From the NCBI GenBank assembly GCA_905479635.1, contig CAJQNG010000144.1, forward strand, positions 1-58,818: a stretch of 58,818 nucleotides of DNA, written 5' to 3'. The stretch comes from an uncultured Boseongicola sp. (GTDB lineage: Bacteria > Pseudomonadota > Alphaproteobacteria > Rhodobacterales > Rhodobacteraceae). Below the pieces are notes generated by a model. The model did no database searches and had not been told where the DNA came from. It was given only the letters and a program-made list of their open reading frames with translations. A program made the translations under genes and the position numbers. This document shows positions 1 to 7,881 of the stretch, in pieces; within the stretch, counting starts at the first letter, position 1; every line of letters begins with the position of its first letter.

Positions 1-47
1 CTCCATTGGGTCGGCCCAAGTACCCTAACTCCTGGCTGTTTACCTTT

Positions 48-85
48 TAGCGTAAATTCGCGACGCTTGCGCTGTAGCGTAAATT
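48..85. repeat. Direct repeat TAGCGTAAATT, two copies
   Basis: The 11-mer TAGCGTAAATT occurs at 48-58 and again at 75-85, start points 27 bp apart, upstream of the AbiEi-type gene. The second copy runs into TTGACA (85-90), which could be a -35 box, but I see no convincing -10 box. The repeat is directly visible; a regulatory role is only a guess. Confidence 0.4.
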
Positions 86-162
86 TGACACCGCCATGTT
101 ACCTCACGCTTTCATACCTGCCGCACGGACCTGATCTGTCGCTCTCAACAGCTTATTGAATT

Positions 163-188
163 TCAGAAAAACATACCCTATTTTCTGA
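163..188 (+). promoter_or_regulatory. Inverted repeat, candidate AbiEi-type operator
   Basis: TCAGAAAA (163-170) and TTTTCTGA (181-188) form a perfect 8-bp inverted repeat separated by 10 bp. It ends 14 bases before the start codon at 203, just ahead of an AAGGAG ribosome binding site (191-196). AbiEi antitoxins are known to repress their own operon by binding inverted repeats near the promoter, so autoregulation of the 203-799 gene is a reasonable inference. Confidence 0.5.
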
Positions 189-202
189 CAAGGAGTTCAA
201 GC

Positions 203-799
203 ATGATTACGTCGAATATCAAGCAACGCATCATCGGAAAGAGACGCGGGGCAATCTTTGCACCGGCTGACTTTCTTGATATCGGGTCTCGCGCAAGCGT
301 GGACCAAGCTTTGTCGCGTCTGGCCGATCAGGGAGTGATCCGACGGCTCACACGGGGGCTATACGACTATCCAAAGAAGAGCCATCGCTTCGGTTTTCTG
401 TCGCCATCCACAGATGATATCGCCAAGGCAGTTGCCCGTAAAGACGGTCAGATTCTGCAACCGTCGCCATCAATGGCCGCCAACCGATTGGGCCTATCAA
501 CTCAGGTGCCCTCCAAGTCTACCTATATGACCGACGGCCCTACGCGTACCAAAAAGGTTGGGCGGCAAGTCATTCAATTCCGGAACGCGTCTTCCAAGAC
601 GCTCGTCGGCGCAGGCCATAAGACCGGGGTTGTCTTCCAAGCATTGCGTTATCTTGGCAAGGATCGTGTAGACAGCCAAATCATCGACCAGCTTGCTCGC
701 GCGCTGGACGAAAAGGACCGGATGCTGTTGGCAAAGCAAAGCAGGCATGTCCCTGCTTGGATGCACCCGATCGTGCAACAGATTGTTGCGCACGCTTAA
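203..799 (+). CDS. AbiEi-type antitoxin / DUF6088 family protein
   Basis: A 198-residue protein with an N-terminal winged-helix-like region (residues about 1-60, with the sequence VDQALSRLADQGVIRRLTRG followed by LYDYP) typical of DUF6088/AbiEi-like type IV antitoxins, and a basic C-terminal part. AbiEi proteins are DNA-binding repressors that counter the nucleotidyltransferase toxin AbiEii. A good ribosome binding site (AAGGAG) precedes the ATG. The gene downstream, two bases away, is a broken AbiEii toxin, which supports the family call. With no intact toxin in the window it may be an orphan antitoxin or a regulator kept after toxin decay. Family call fairly sure; present function uncertain. 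Confidence 0.75.
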   Translation: MITSNIKQRIIGKRRGAIFAPADFLDIGSRASVDQALSRLADQGVIRRLTRGLYDYPKKSHRFGFLSPSTDDIAKAVARKDGQILQPSPSMAANRLGLSTQVPSKSTYMTDGPTRTKKVGRQVIQFRNASSKTLVGAGHKTGVVFQALRYLGKDRVDSQIIDQLARALDEKDRMLLAKQSRHVPAWMHPIVQQIVAHA

Positions 800-801
800 G
801 C

Positions 802-1013
802 ATGGAGCAGTTCGCCAACGACACCCCAGAATTAAGAGACGAGGCCTTTCAGGAGTCTGCAGCGCAGCTTGGAATGTCAAAGGCAATCATCGAAAAGACT
901 TCTGGGTTTTCTGGTCCCTTTTTACTCTGCGATTGACAGTCCATCTCTCTGATTTCATTCATTTTTGGTACCTTATTATCACTTATGCGACATTTAGGAC
1001 CAAAAACGTTTAA
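802..1013 (+). pseudogene. Frameshifted, truncated AbiEii-type nucleotidyltransferase toxin relic
   Basis: An ATG at 802, two bases after the antitoxin stop, opens a frame reading MEQFANDTPELRDEAF and on to AIIEK, the usual start of AbiEii/AbiGii toxins. After the lysine codon at 895-897 the frame breaks and stops at 934. The next frame continues with KDFWVFWSL, which is the conserved N-terminal KDFWV-type motif of the family, so one base appears lost at about 897. The second frame ends at 1013. The nucleotidyltransferase core (GGTSLSK and D-x-D motifs, about 200 further residues) is absent. The sequence after about 900 is clearly more AT-rich than its surroundings, consistent with a decayed acquired element. 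Confidence 0.7.
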
Positions 1014-1256
1014 ACTCAATTAGTTGCGAATCATTCTGAAAATTCAGTAGCAACCGCATTAATCAGCATATTTTATCCGAAATTCGAAATAAAATTCGCA
1101 TATGGTTCAGTCCTCAGTGACATTCAACAGCCTTGCGCCGTCAGGAGCGCTCCCGGGCAATTCGTCACGAAGTATACCACGGTATGCTGAAAGCGGTCGA
1201 CGCCAGCTGAAAATACTATTATGCATCGCGCAAACACATTTCCGCGGGAGAGACCC
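1014..1256. other. AT-rich intergenic region upstream of isocitrate dehydrogenase
   Basis: No gene is supported here. The first part (about 1005-1100) is AT-rich and includes CTGAA-AA-TTCAG (1036-1047) and a repeated AATTCG (two copies about 12 bases apart near 1081-1098). It must hold the promoter of the isocitrate dehydrogenase gene, but I cannot pick -35/-10 boxes with confidence. Confidence 0.4.
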
Positions 1257-3479
1257 ATGACTGAGCAAACCGAATTCGACATCATCTACACCAAAGTCGA
1301 CGAGGCGCCCCAGCTGGCCTCGGCGTCGCTTTTGCCGATTATTCGCGCCTTTGCAGGTGCTGCCGACGTAACATTCGGGACGAAAGACATCTCGCTCGCC
1401 GGGCGCATCATTGCCGCCTTCCCAGAAGGTTTGAGCGATGCACAGCGCCAACCCGATGATCTTGCAGAGCTTGGGCAGTTGGTGAAATCACCCGATGCCA
1501 ACGTGATCAAACTGCCAAACATTTCGGCCTCGGTGCCGCAACTTGTGGCAGCCCTGAAAGAGCTTCAGTCCCAAGGCTACGACTTGCCAGACTATCCCGA
1601 AGACCCATCAAGCGAGGCCGAAACAGCCATCCGCTCACGGTTTGACGCTATCAAGGGCTCGGCTGTGAACCCGGTGCTGCGCGAAGGCAATTCAGATCGC
1701 CGCGCCGCTGTTGCGGTCAAGAACTATGCCATGGCGAACCCGCATCGGATGGGCGTCTGGGCCGCGGACAGCAAGACGAAAGTGTCTTCGATGTCCGCCA
1801 ACGACTTCTTTTCCAACGAAAAATCTTCAACGATCACCGAAGCTCAATCCGGTGCTTCCAAAATCGAATTTACCGACGCAAATGGTGCCACGACGCTTTT
1901 GAAGGATGGATTCCAACTGCCCAAGGGCACGGTCGTGGACACAACTTTTATGTCCGTCAAAGCGCTTGGCACATTCCTTGCCGAACAGATCGAAGCCACG
2001 AAAGCCGAGGGCACATTATTCTCGCTGCACCTGAAGGCCACAATGATGAAGGTCTCGGACCCGATCATCTTTGGGCACGCAGTACGTGCGTTTCTCGCCC
2101 CCGTCTTTGACAAACACAGCGCGGCTTTGGCCGATGCCGGCGTGAACCCAAATTCAGGCCTTGGCGCGGTTTTGGAGCGCATCGCCGAGATGGCAAACAG
2201 CACCGAGATCGAAGCTGACATCGCCGCCGTCATGGAGACCCGCCCTCCGATGTATATGGTGAATTCCGACAAGGGCATCACCAACTTGCATGTACCGTCG
2301 GACGTGATTATCGACGCATCTTTGCCGGCTTTGATCCGCGCCGGCGGCAAGGGCTGGGGCCCGGACGGCGAAGAAAGCGATACAAACTGCGTTGTCCCAG
2401 ACAATTCTTACGCCTCGGTCTACGAAGAGACGATCAACTACTTCAAAGAAACCGGCGCACTCGACCCGTCGACGTCCGGAACCGTGCAAAACATAGGCCT
2501 GATGGCGCAAAAAGCCGAAGAATACGGCTCACACCCGACGACGTTTGAAGTGCCTGCGGCCGGCACCGTTACGCTGACGGCGGCCAATGGCGATGTGATT
2601 CACAGCCATGCCGTCGAGGCAGGCGACATATGGCGCGCCGCGTCCACCAAAGAAGCGCCGATCCGCGACTGGGTGAAGCTGGCGATCTCGCGCCAAAAGG
2701 CTGAAGGCTGCCAAGCGGTGTTCTGGCTTGATGCCAGCCGCGCGCATGATGCAGAACTGATCGCCTATGTCGCGCCGATGCTGGCCGAAGCCGGTGTAAC
2801 TGAAAACTTCCAAATCCTTGCCCCACGTGAAGCCACGCGTCTAACGCTGGAAACGATCCGCAAAGGCGAGACCTCGATTGCGATCACCGGCAATGTGTTG
2901 CGCGATTATCTGACAGATTTGTTCCCCATTCTTGAACTTGGAACATCGGCCAAGATGCTTTCGATAGTGAAGCTGATGAATGGCGGCGGTCTGTTTGAAA
3001 CGGGTGCTGGCGGGTCGGCTCCCAAGCATGTGCAGCAATTGGTTGAAGAAAACCACCTCCGGTGGGATTCGCTTGGAGAATTCTGCGCCCTTGGCGAAAG
3101 CCTGAAATTTCTGGGCGAAACCAAAGGCAACGACCGCGCGCGGATCATAGGCGTGGCCGTGGATGCAGCGACCCAAGGCATTCTTGATCATAACAAATCA
3201 CCGGGGCGTAAAGTTGGCCAGCCCGACAACCGCGACAGCCACTTCTATTTTGCGCTGTATTGGGCGGAAGCTTTGGCCGCACAGACCGAAGATGCCGATT
3301 TGGCCGAGCACTTCAAACCAATCGCCGCCGCCCTGGCCGAAAGCGCCGACAAGATCGTCGCGGAACTGGCGCAAGTGCAAGGTGGACCGGCGGATTTGGG
3401 CGGATATTTCCACACTGATCCAGCAAAAACCGGCGCGATAATGCAGCCATCGCCAACGCTGAACGCGATCATCGGCTAA
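1257..3479 (+). CDS. icd: Monomeric NADP-dependent isocitrate dehydrogenase
   Basis: A 740-residue protein, the normal length of the monomeric (type II) isocitrate dehydrogenase, which oxidatively decarboxylates isocitrate to 2-oxoglutarate with NADP in the TCA cycle. It carries the substrate-binding block REGNSDRRA and VKNYA, the stretch [19 protein letters not shown], and [13 protein letters not shown], all typical of this family and unlike dimeric Icd. I chose the ATG at 1257 because GGGAGAG lies just upstream and the protein then starts MTEQTEF; an ATG 36 bases earlier has no good binding site. It is a single-gene unit closed by a terminator at 3519-3546. Confidence 0.96.
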   Translation: MTEQTEFDIIYTKVDEAPQLASASLLPIIRAFAGAADVTFGTKDISLAGRIIAAFPEGLSDAQRQPDDLAELGQLVKSPDANVIKLPNISASVPQLVAALKELQSQGYDLPDYPEDPSSEAETAIRSRFDAIKGSAVNPVLREGNSDRRAAVAVKNYAMANPHRMGVWAADSKTKVSSMSANDFFSNEKSSTITEAQSGASKIEFTDANGATTLLKDGFQLPKGTVVDTTFMSVKALGTFLAEQIEATKAEGTLFSLHLKATMMKVSDPIIFGHAVRAFLAPVFDKHSAALADAGVNPNSGLGAVLERIAEMANSTEIEADIAAVMETRPPMYMVNSDKGITNLHVPSDVIIDASLPALIRAGGKGWGPDGEESDTNCVVPDNSYASVYEETINYFKETGALDPSTSGTVQNIGLMAQKAEEYGSHPTTFEVPAAGTVTLTAANGDVIHSHAVEAGDIWRAASTKEAPIRDWVKLAISRQKAEGCQAVFWLDASRAHDAELIAYVAPMLAEAGVTENFQILAPREATRLTLETIRKGETSIAITGNVLRDYLTDLFPILELGTSAKMLSIVKLMNGGGLFETGAGGSAPKHVQQLVEENHLRWDSLGEFCALGESLKFLGETKGNDRARIIGVAVDAATQGILDHNKSPGRKVGQPDNRDSHFYFALYWAEALAAQTEDADLAEHFKPIAAALAESADKIVAELAQVQGGPADLGGYFHTDPAKTGAIMQPSPTLNAIIG

Positions 3480-3518
3480 GGCGCCCTACTCCTTTTGGCT
3501 TTCCGCGAAAGACAAATT

Positions 3519-3546
3519 GGCCATCCCGGACGGGGTGGCCATTTTT
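3519..3546 (+). terminator. Rho-independent terminator of icd
   Basis: GGCCATCCC (3519-3527) pairs with GGGGTGGCC (3532-3540) with one G-T wobble and a 4-base loop, followed by five T residues (3542-3546). It lies 40 bases after the icd stop codon on the same strand. Confidence 0.85.
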
Positions 3547-3675
3547 GCGACTCGTGTGCCTTTCAGCGACTTTCATGCACCCGTGAGCATCCTGCTTCAC
3601 TACCGTTTCGAATACCCTAATCTGCCAAGTGACGTCTCATCAATGCGGGCGGCACCACCAAGAAAGAAAACCGAA

Positions 3676-3837
3676 ATGAGCCTAAAAGCGCGACGTGTTT
3701 TGGTCACTGGCAGCGCGGGCTTCATCGTCTATCACCTGTGCAAAGACCAGCCCACGCGGGCTTGGAAGCCGTTCAAATCATTGCAACGCACATGCCCATC
3801 CGATATCAACACGCTCCGGTGCAAGCAGCACCGGTAA
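3676..3837 (+). pseudogene. Relic of an NAD-dependent nucleotide-sugar epimerase
   Basis: An ATG at 3676 reads MSLKARRVLVTGSAGFI and then VYHLCK, the Rossmann start of the extended-SDR epimerase family (UDP-glucuronate/UDP-glucose 4-epimerase type). The third glycine of GxxGxxG, expected after AGFI, is a valine here. After HLCK this frame loses similarity, while a neighbouring frame reads HAGLEAV, the usual next strand of such proteins, so a frameshift is likely. Only about 50 of some 330 residues remain. It sits in a 510-base stretch with no other convincing gene. A dead fragment is the best reading. Confidence 0.6.
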
Positions 3838-3990
3838 AAAAACTGAGACCTCCTCGTCAAACCGCAACACCACCAAATCCACCTCACAGACGAGGCGCAT
3901 ATTCCGGCTTGCGGTCAGCCAATTCGATCAACTTGTTGATCGCTTTAGTGGTCATGAGGCATCCTGTGTTTCTGGGGTCAAAGCGCTCCT
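3838..3990. other. Non-coding stretch between epimerase relic and pca operon end
   Basis: No gene is supported. It contains a perfect 7-bp stem CCGGTGC/GCACCGG (3816-3822 with 3828-3834) followed on the plus strand by a run of A, so it lacks the T-tract of a terminator on that strand. Short minus-strand frames of about 20 codons here show no recognisable similarity. Confidence 0.4.
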
Positions 3991-4121
3991 GCAAAACCGC
4001 CGTTTGCGGCGGGGTTCTGGGCAGGATGAAGGAAAATGAAGTCGCCCTCCAATTCGGCGCGGTCGTGTGCAGCAATCGCAAATCGCATGGCTTTCTCGAC
4101 CCCGACTGTGCGCGCCATCAC
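3978..4121 (-). CDS. Possible small protein at the end of the pca operon
   Basis: A 47-residue frame, MARTVGVEKAMRFAIAAHDR onward to a stop at 3978-3980, starts at an ATG that overlaps the BKACE stop codon (TGATG). Translational coupling is therefore possible. It has a mixed, soluble-looking composition and no domain I recognise. The terminator stem at 3991-4012 lies inside its last codons, which argues against a real gene, or for one that ends in the terminator. It could equally be the run-on of a decayed 3' end. Low certainty. Confidence 0.25.
   Translation of the reverse strand: MMARTVGVEKAMRFAIAAHDRAELEGDFIFLHPAQNPAANGGFAGAL
3991..4012 (-). terminator. Probable terminator of the pca operon
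   Basis: On the minus strand CCGCCG-CAAA-CGGCGG (4012 down to 3997) forms a perfect 6-bp GC stem with a 4-base loop followed by TTTT (3996-3993). It lies about 105 bases after the BKACE stop codon, and would end the long minus-strand aromatic operon. The T-tract is short, so termination may be partial. Confidence 0.55.
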
Positions 4122-4954
4122 CCTCCCAACCGCAGCCCCAGAATTTCCCGCGCCTGCTGCCATGTCGCCACGGGGCGTTCATACTTCTCAGCAATCCCAA
4201 CCGCGCGCGCAACCAGTTCGGCGTTCGAGGCCGCCAGCCGCTCTTTGGTCAGCCGGACATTGTCCTCAAGCCCTGTGCGCGCATGCCCACCACTTGAAAT
4301 AGCCCATTCGTTCAGGACCACCTGATTGGGCCCGATCCCCGCCGCACACCAGGCCGCGTCTTCGCCAAACAGCCGCTTCACGGTCTTGATATAAAAGTCA
4401 AAAACCTCGCGGTCCGCCGGCATCGCATTCTTCACCCCCATCACGAACTGCACATAGGGCGTGTCTGTGATCTGGCCCTTCGCGTGCATCTCGGCGGCCG
4501 TCAGAATGTGGCTCAAATCAAAAGCTTCGATCTCGGGCTTCACACCATTCACAACCATCTCTGACGCCAGCCAGTTCACCAGATCGGGCGGATTCTCATA
4601 AACCCGCGTCGGGAAATTGTTCGAACCCACCGACAAGGAAGCCATATCCGGCTTCAACGATAACATGCCTCCGCGCTCCAGCCCGGCCCCTGACCTTCCC
4701 CCGGTCGAAAACTGAATAATCATCCCCGGACAATGGGTCTCCAGGCCTTCCTTCAAAGCAGCGAACTTCTCAGGGTCTGAACTTGGCGTCTCATCCGCGT
4801 TGCGCACATGTGCGTGGCAAATACTCGCCCCCGCCTCGAACGCCGCATGCGTGCTTTCAACCTGTTCAGAAACCGTGATCGGTACCGCAGGGTTCGCGGC
4901 CTTGGTCGGCAATGACCCCGTGATCGCGACGCAGATGATGCAAGGTTTGCCCAT
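4118..4954 (-). CDS. Beta-keto acid cleavage enzyme (BKACE, DUF849 family)
   Basis: A 278-residue TIM-barrel BKACE protein. The family transfers the acyl part of a beta-keto acid to acetyl-CoA, giving acetoacetate plus a new acyl-CoA. Zinc ligands are visible as CHAHV (His47 and His49) and there is the conserved GLEDN block near the C-terminus. The ATG at 4954 follows GAGGGA; a TTG 12 bases earlier overlaps the PcaG stop. It is the last clear gene of the operon that makes beta-ketoadipate from protocatechuate, and no pcaI, pcaJ or pcaF is in the window. I infer that it cleaves beta-ketoadipate with acetyl-CoA to succinyl-CoA and acetoacetate. Family sure; substrate inferred. Confidence 0.85.
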   Translation of the reverse strand: MGKPCIICVAITGSLPTKAANPAVPITVSEQVESTHAAFEAGASICHAHVRNADETPSSDPEKFAALKEGLETHCPGMIIQFSTGGRSGAGLERGGMLSLKPDMASLSVGSNNFPTRVYENPPDLVNWLASEMVVNGVKPEIEAFDLSHILTAAEMHAKGQITDTPYVQFVMGVKNAMPADREVFDFYIKTVKRLFGEDAAWCAAGIGPNQVVLNEWAISSGGHARTGLEDNVRLTKERLAASNAELVARAVGIAEKYERPVATWQQAREILGLRLGG

Positions 4955-4962
4955 AATGTCCC

Positions 4963-5577
4963 TCAAATATCAAAGAAGATGGTCTCAATCGGACCCTGAA
5001 TGTGAATGTCGAACCGATAAATCCCAGCGCCCTCTTTTCGGGCCAGCAACGTCGACACACGTGCCTGATGTTCGATACGCGCAAGGATCGGATCCGCAGC
5101 ATTGGCCGCACTTTCGTCCTCGAAATACGCCCGCGTCTGAAGGCCGATATTGATCCCCCGCGCCACGATCCACACCGTTATATGAGGCGCCTGCATCCGC
5201 CCGTCGGGCATCGGAACCGCACCTGGCTTTACCGTCTCAAAGGTATACTCGCCGGTCTTCATATCGCCTGGAGACCGTCCCCACCCGGTAAAATTCGGAT
5301 CAGCCTTCCCCCGCACCTCGTTGGCCGAGGGAAACAAACCCGCCGCATCCGGTTGCCATATTTCGATCATCGCATCGCGCATCGGCGCACCCATCCCGTC
5401 AAAGACCGTACCCTTAATCGTGATCTCCTCACCCTGCACCGGACCGGTTTTCATCGATGTGCCAAGATCGCCGCCATACATCTCGATGCCGGTAAAATTC
5501 GGCATGCACCCGATATGTACATACGGGCCCGCCGTCTGGCTTGGGCTTTCCTTCAGATACTCAGTTTTCTGCACCAT
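4963..5577 (-). CDS. pcaG: Protocatechuate 3,4-dioxygenase, alpha subunit
   Basis: A 204-residue intradiol dioxygenase subunit with the typical alpha-chain start (SQTAGPYVHIG) and the core IWQPDAAG and FTGWGR segments. The alpha chain helps form the active site but does not hold the iron. With PcaH it opens the ring of protocatechuate to 3-carboxy-cis,cis-muconate in the cytoplasm. It begins four bases after pcaH ends and its stop lies nine bases before the BKACE ATG, so the three genes are co-transcribed. Length and subunit order (H then G) are the usual ones. Confidence 0.95.
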   Translation of the reverse strand: MVQKTEYLKESPSQTAGPYVHIGCMPNFTGIEMYGGDLGTSMKTGPVQGEEITIKGTVFDGMGAPMRDAMIEIWQPDAAGLFPSANEVRGKADPNFTGWGRSPGDMKTGEYTFETVKPGAVPMPDGRMQAPHITVWIVARGINIGLQTRAYFEDESAANAADPILARIEHQARVSTLLARKEGAGIYRFDIHIQGPIETIFFDI

Positions 5578-5580
5578 TTA

Positions 5581-6318
5581 TCAAAGCCCCTCTTTGCGGT
5601 TCTCGAAGTAGGTCTGGCGCCGCCCACGCAGCACAATGTCAAACTTGTACGCTCGGCTGTCCATTGGCACCGTGCGCTGCATATCCAGCGGAGCAACCAA
5701 CGCATCAAGCGCCTCCTGGCTTTTTAACACTCCGACAATCGGACATAGCGGAATAAGCGGATCCCCCTCGAAATACATCTGTGTGATCAGCCGTTGCGCA
5801 AACCCGTGCCCAAAGACGCTGAAGTGAATATGGGCAGGCCGCCAGTCGTTTGGCCCATTGGGCCAAGGATAGGGTCCGGGCTGTATAGTGCGAAACTCGT
5901 AGCTGCCATCCTCACCCGTGATCGTGCGCCCACAACCGCCAAAGTTCGGATCCAAAGCCGCCTGATACGCCTCTTTCTTGTGGCGATATCTCCCCCCCGC
6001 ATTGGCCTGCCAAAACTCCAACAGCGCCCCCGGCACGGACCGGCCCATCTCGTCCAGCACGCGCCCATGCACAATGATCCGTGGCCCGATCGCGGTCTCC
6101 CCCGGTTGGGCGAAATTCACGATCAGATCGTTATCCAACTCACCGATCAGACCCTGCCCAAACACCGGCGAGGTTTCTTCGCTTAACGTTGTCGGAAATG
6201 ACAAAAGGGCTGCCGTCGGGCTGCGCTTCACCGAAGTCTTATAGGCGGGCGTGTAGGCATCCGGCTGTTGATCCCGGTCACGTCGCACAAACCCGCCGGT
6301 CTGTTTGATAAGGCTCAT
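5581..6318 (-). CDS. pcaH: Protocatechuate 3,4-dioxygenase, beta subunit
   Basis: A 245-residue catalytic beta chain. The ferric iron ligands are recognisable: Tyr in GGRYRHK, Tyr in [12 protein letters not shown], and the two His residues in [11 protein letters not shown]. The substrate is protocatechuate, cleaved between its two hydroxyl-bearing carbons with O2. The ATG at 6318 overlaps the PcaC stop codon (ATGA), indicating coupled translation. It is preceded in the operon by pobA and pcaC, so the product of 4-hydroxybenzoate hydroxylation is handed straight to this enzyme. Confidence 0.96.
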   Translation of the reverse strand: MSLIKQTGGFVRRDRDQQPDAYTPAYKTSVKRSPTAALLSFPTTLSEETSPVFGQGLIGELDNDLIVNFAQPGETAIGPRIIVHGRVLDEMGRSVPGALLEFWQANAGGRYRHKKEAYQAALDPNFGGCGRTITGEDGSYEFRTIQPGPYPWPNGPNDWRPAHIHFSVFGHGFAQRLITQMYFEGDPLIPLCPIVGVLKSQEALDALVAPLDMQRTVPMDSRAYKFDIVLRGRRQTYFENRKEGL

Positions 6319-6692
6319 AAAGCAACTCCCATCTTGTCGTAGGTCTGTTTGGCGAGCTTAATCGCATGATTGGCTTTAGGTACGCCCGCATAAACGGCTA
6401 CATGCATAAACGCCTGCAACACATCCTGCGGGCTGGCTCCGGTGTTGGCACTGGCGCGGATATGCATCGGTATCTCGTCGAAATTCCCCGTCGCCGCCAA
6501 AAGCGCCAGCGTCAGCATCGACCGCTCGCGACGCGAGATCGTATCATCCGCCCAAAGCGTGCCCCAGGCCCCTTCGGTGATCATCTCTTGAAACGGCGCA
6601 TCAAATGCCACCTTGTCCGCTTCGACCTTATCAACATGGGCGTCACCAAGAACCGCGCGTCGCACCCTCATGCCGTCATCAGATCGGCTCAT
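6315..6692 (-). CDS. pcaC: 4-carboxymuconolactone decarboxylase
   Basis: A 125-residue AhpD-like protein of the carboxymuconolactone decarboxylase family, which removes CO2 from 4-carboxymuconolactone to give beta-ketoadipate enol-lactone. Family marks are [32 protein letters not shown] and [15 protein letters not shown]. The ATG at 6692 is preceded by GAGGAG. It is not fused to PcaD, and no separate PcaD (enol-lactone hydrolase) is present in the window. It lies between pobA and pcaH with short spacing on both sides. Confidence 0.93.
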   Translation of the reverse strand: MSRSDDGMRVRRAVLGDAHVDKVEADKVAFDAPFQEMITEGAWGTLWADDTISRRERSMLTLALLAATGNFDEIPMHIRASANTGASPQDVLQAFMHVAVYAGVPKANHAIKLAKQTYDKMGVAL

Positions 6693-6705
6693 GGCAGTCT
6701 CCTCT

Positions 6706-7875
6706 TCAGTATGGCAAGCCCACATAATTTTCGGCCATCGCAGTTTGCGCTGCTTTGTTCGACCGCAAGAATTCTAATTCAGCAATTTGCATCTTCAAAT
6801 CAAAATCCGACTGACCCGGATAACGATGCATCACCGACGAGAACCACCAGGAAAACCGCTCGGCCTTCCAGACACGCGCCAAGGCGGTCGCGGAATATCC
6901 ATCTATACCAACCTCAGACCCGTTTTCATAAAAGTCCCGCAACGCATTATAAAGATAATGCACATCAGACGCCGCCGTGTTCAGGCCCTTGGCACCGGTC
7001 GGCGGTACAATATGCGCCGCATCCCCGCACAGGCACAACCGCCCCCAGCGCATCGGCTCGGTCACAAACGACCGAAGCGGAGCAATGGATTTCTCAATCG
7101 ACGGTCCCGTTATCAGTTTGTCCGCCTGATCTTTCGGGATCCGACGTTTCAACTCAGCCCAAAACGCGTCATCCGTCCAGTCTTCAACGCAGTCGTCCAA
7201 CGAACACTGGATATAATAGCGGCTCAGGTTCTCGTTGCGCATCGAACACAACGCGAAGCCGCGCGCCGAATTGGCATAGATCAACTCGTGATTCACCGGT
7301 GGAGTCTCGCTTAGAACGCCAAGCCAACCAAAGGGATAAACCTTTTCGTATTCGCGCCGCACATCGTCAGGAATGGTCTTGCGGCTCACCCCGTGAAATC
7401 CGTCACAGCCTGCCACGAAATCACACTCAATCCGCCGCGCTTCGCCATCGACTGTATAGGTCACCTGCGGTGCATCGCTGTCTGCGCCATGAATAACCAC
7501 GTCCTCGACGCTAAACTCGATCCGCCCACCTGCAGCCTCGCGCGCCGCGTAAAGATCGCGCGTCACTTCGGTCTGCCCGTAAACCATCACCGGCGTGCCG
7601 GTGTGCTCGGAAAAGTCGATCCGAAACATCTCGTCGCCGTAAGAAATCAAGGCGCCGTTATGGATGAAGCCCTCAGCGTGCATCCGGTTCGCACAGCCAG
7701 CTTCCTCCATCAAAGCCACAAGCCCCTGCTCAAGCACCCCCGCCCGGATACGGCCCAGCACATAATCCTTAGTCTTACGCTCCACCACGACGCTGTTGAT
7801 CCCACGAACGTGTAAAAGCTGCGAAAGCAAAAGCCCCGAAGGTCCGCCGCCTATGATTGCAACTTGCGTCCGCAT
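6706..7875 (-). CDS. pobA: 4-hydroxybenzoate 3-monooxygenase
   Basis: A 389-residue single-component flavoprotein aromatic hydroxylase that converts 4-hydroxybenzoate to protocatechuate with NAD(P)H and O2. It has the FAD Rossmann motif GGGPSG near residue 9, the CDGFHG motif in the middle, and CGDAAHIVPPTGAKGLN near residue 285. The C-terminal ENYVGLPY is the characteristic end of PobA and separates it from other class A monooxygenases. It lies upstream of pcaC and pcaHG in one operon, exactly where the substrate of the dioxygenase is needed. Confidence 0.96.
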   Translation of the reverse strand: MRTQVAIIGGGPSGLLLSQLLHVRGINSVVVERKTKDYVLGRIRAGVLEQGLVALMEEAGCANRMHAEGFIHNGALISYGDEMFRIDFSEHTGTPVMVYGQTEVTRDLYAAREAAGGRIEFSVEDVVIHGADSDAPQVTYTVDGEARRIECDFVAGCDGFHGVSRKTIPDDVRREYEKVYPFGWLGVLSETPPVNHELIYANSARGFALCSMRNENLSRYYIQCSLDDCVEDWTDDAFWAELKRRIPKDQADKLITGPSIEKSIAPLRSFVTEPMRWGRLCLCGDAAHIVPPTGAKGLNTAASDVHYLYNALRDFYENGSEVGIDGYSATALARVWKAERFSWWFSSVMHRYPGQSDFDLKMQIAELEFLRSNKAAQTAMAENYVGLPY

Positions 7876-7881
7876 CGTTCG

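Noticed and set aside
3816-3840. Perfect 7-bp hairpin CCGGTGC/GCACCGG as a terminator
   Set aside because: It is followed by A residues on the plus strand, and on the minus strand the T-run precedes the stem, so neither direction gives a normal terminator.
3884-3959. Short minus-strand frame (about 23 codons, starting MTTKAINKLIEL) after the pca terminator
   Set aside because: Very short, beyond the probable terminator, no clear ribosome binding site and no family.
6366-7496. Long open frame on the plus strand within pcaC/pobA (376 codons)
   Set aside because: It lies opposite clearly recognised pcaC and pobA genes, its translation is rich in Arg, Pro, His and Ser with no domain, and it is a by-product of GC-rich codon use.
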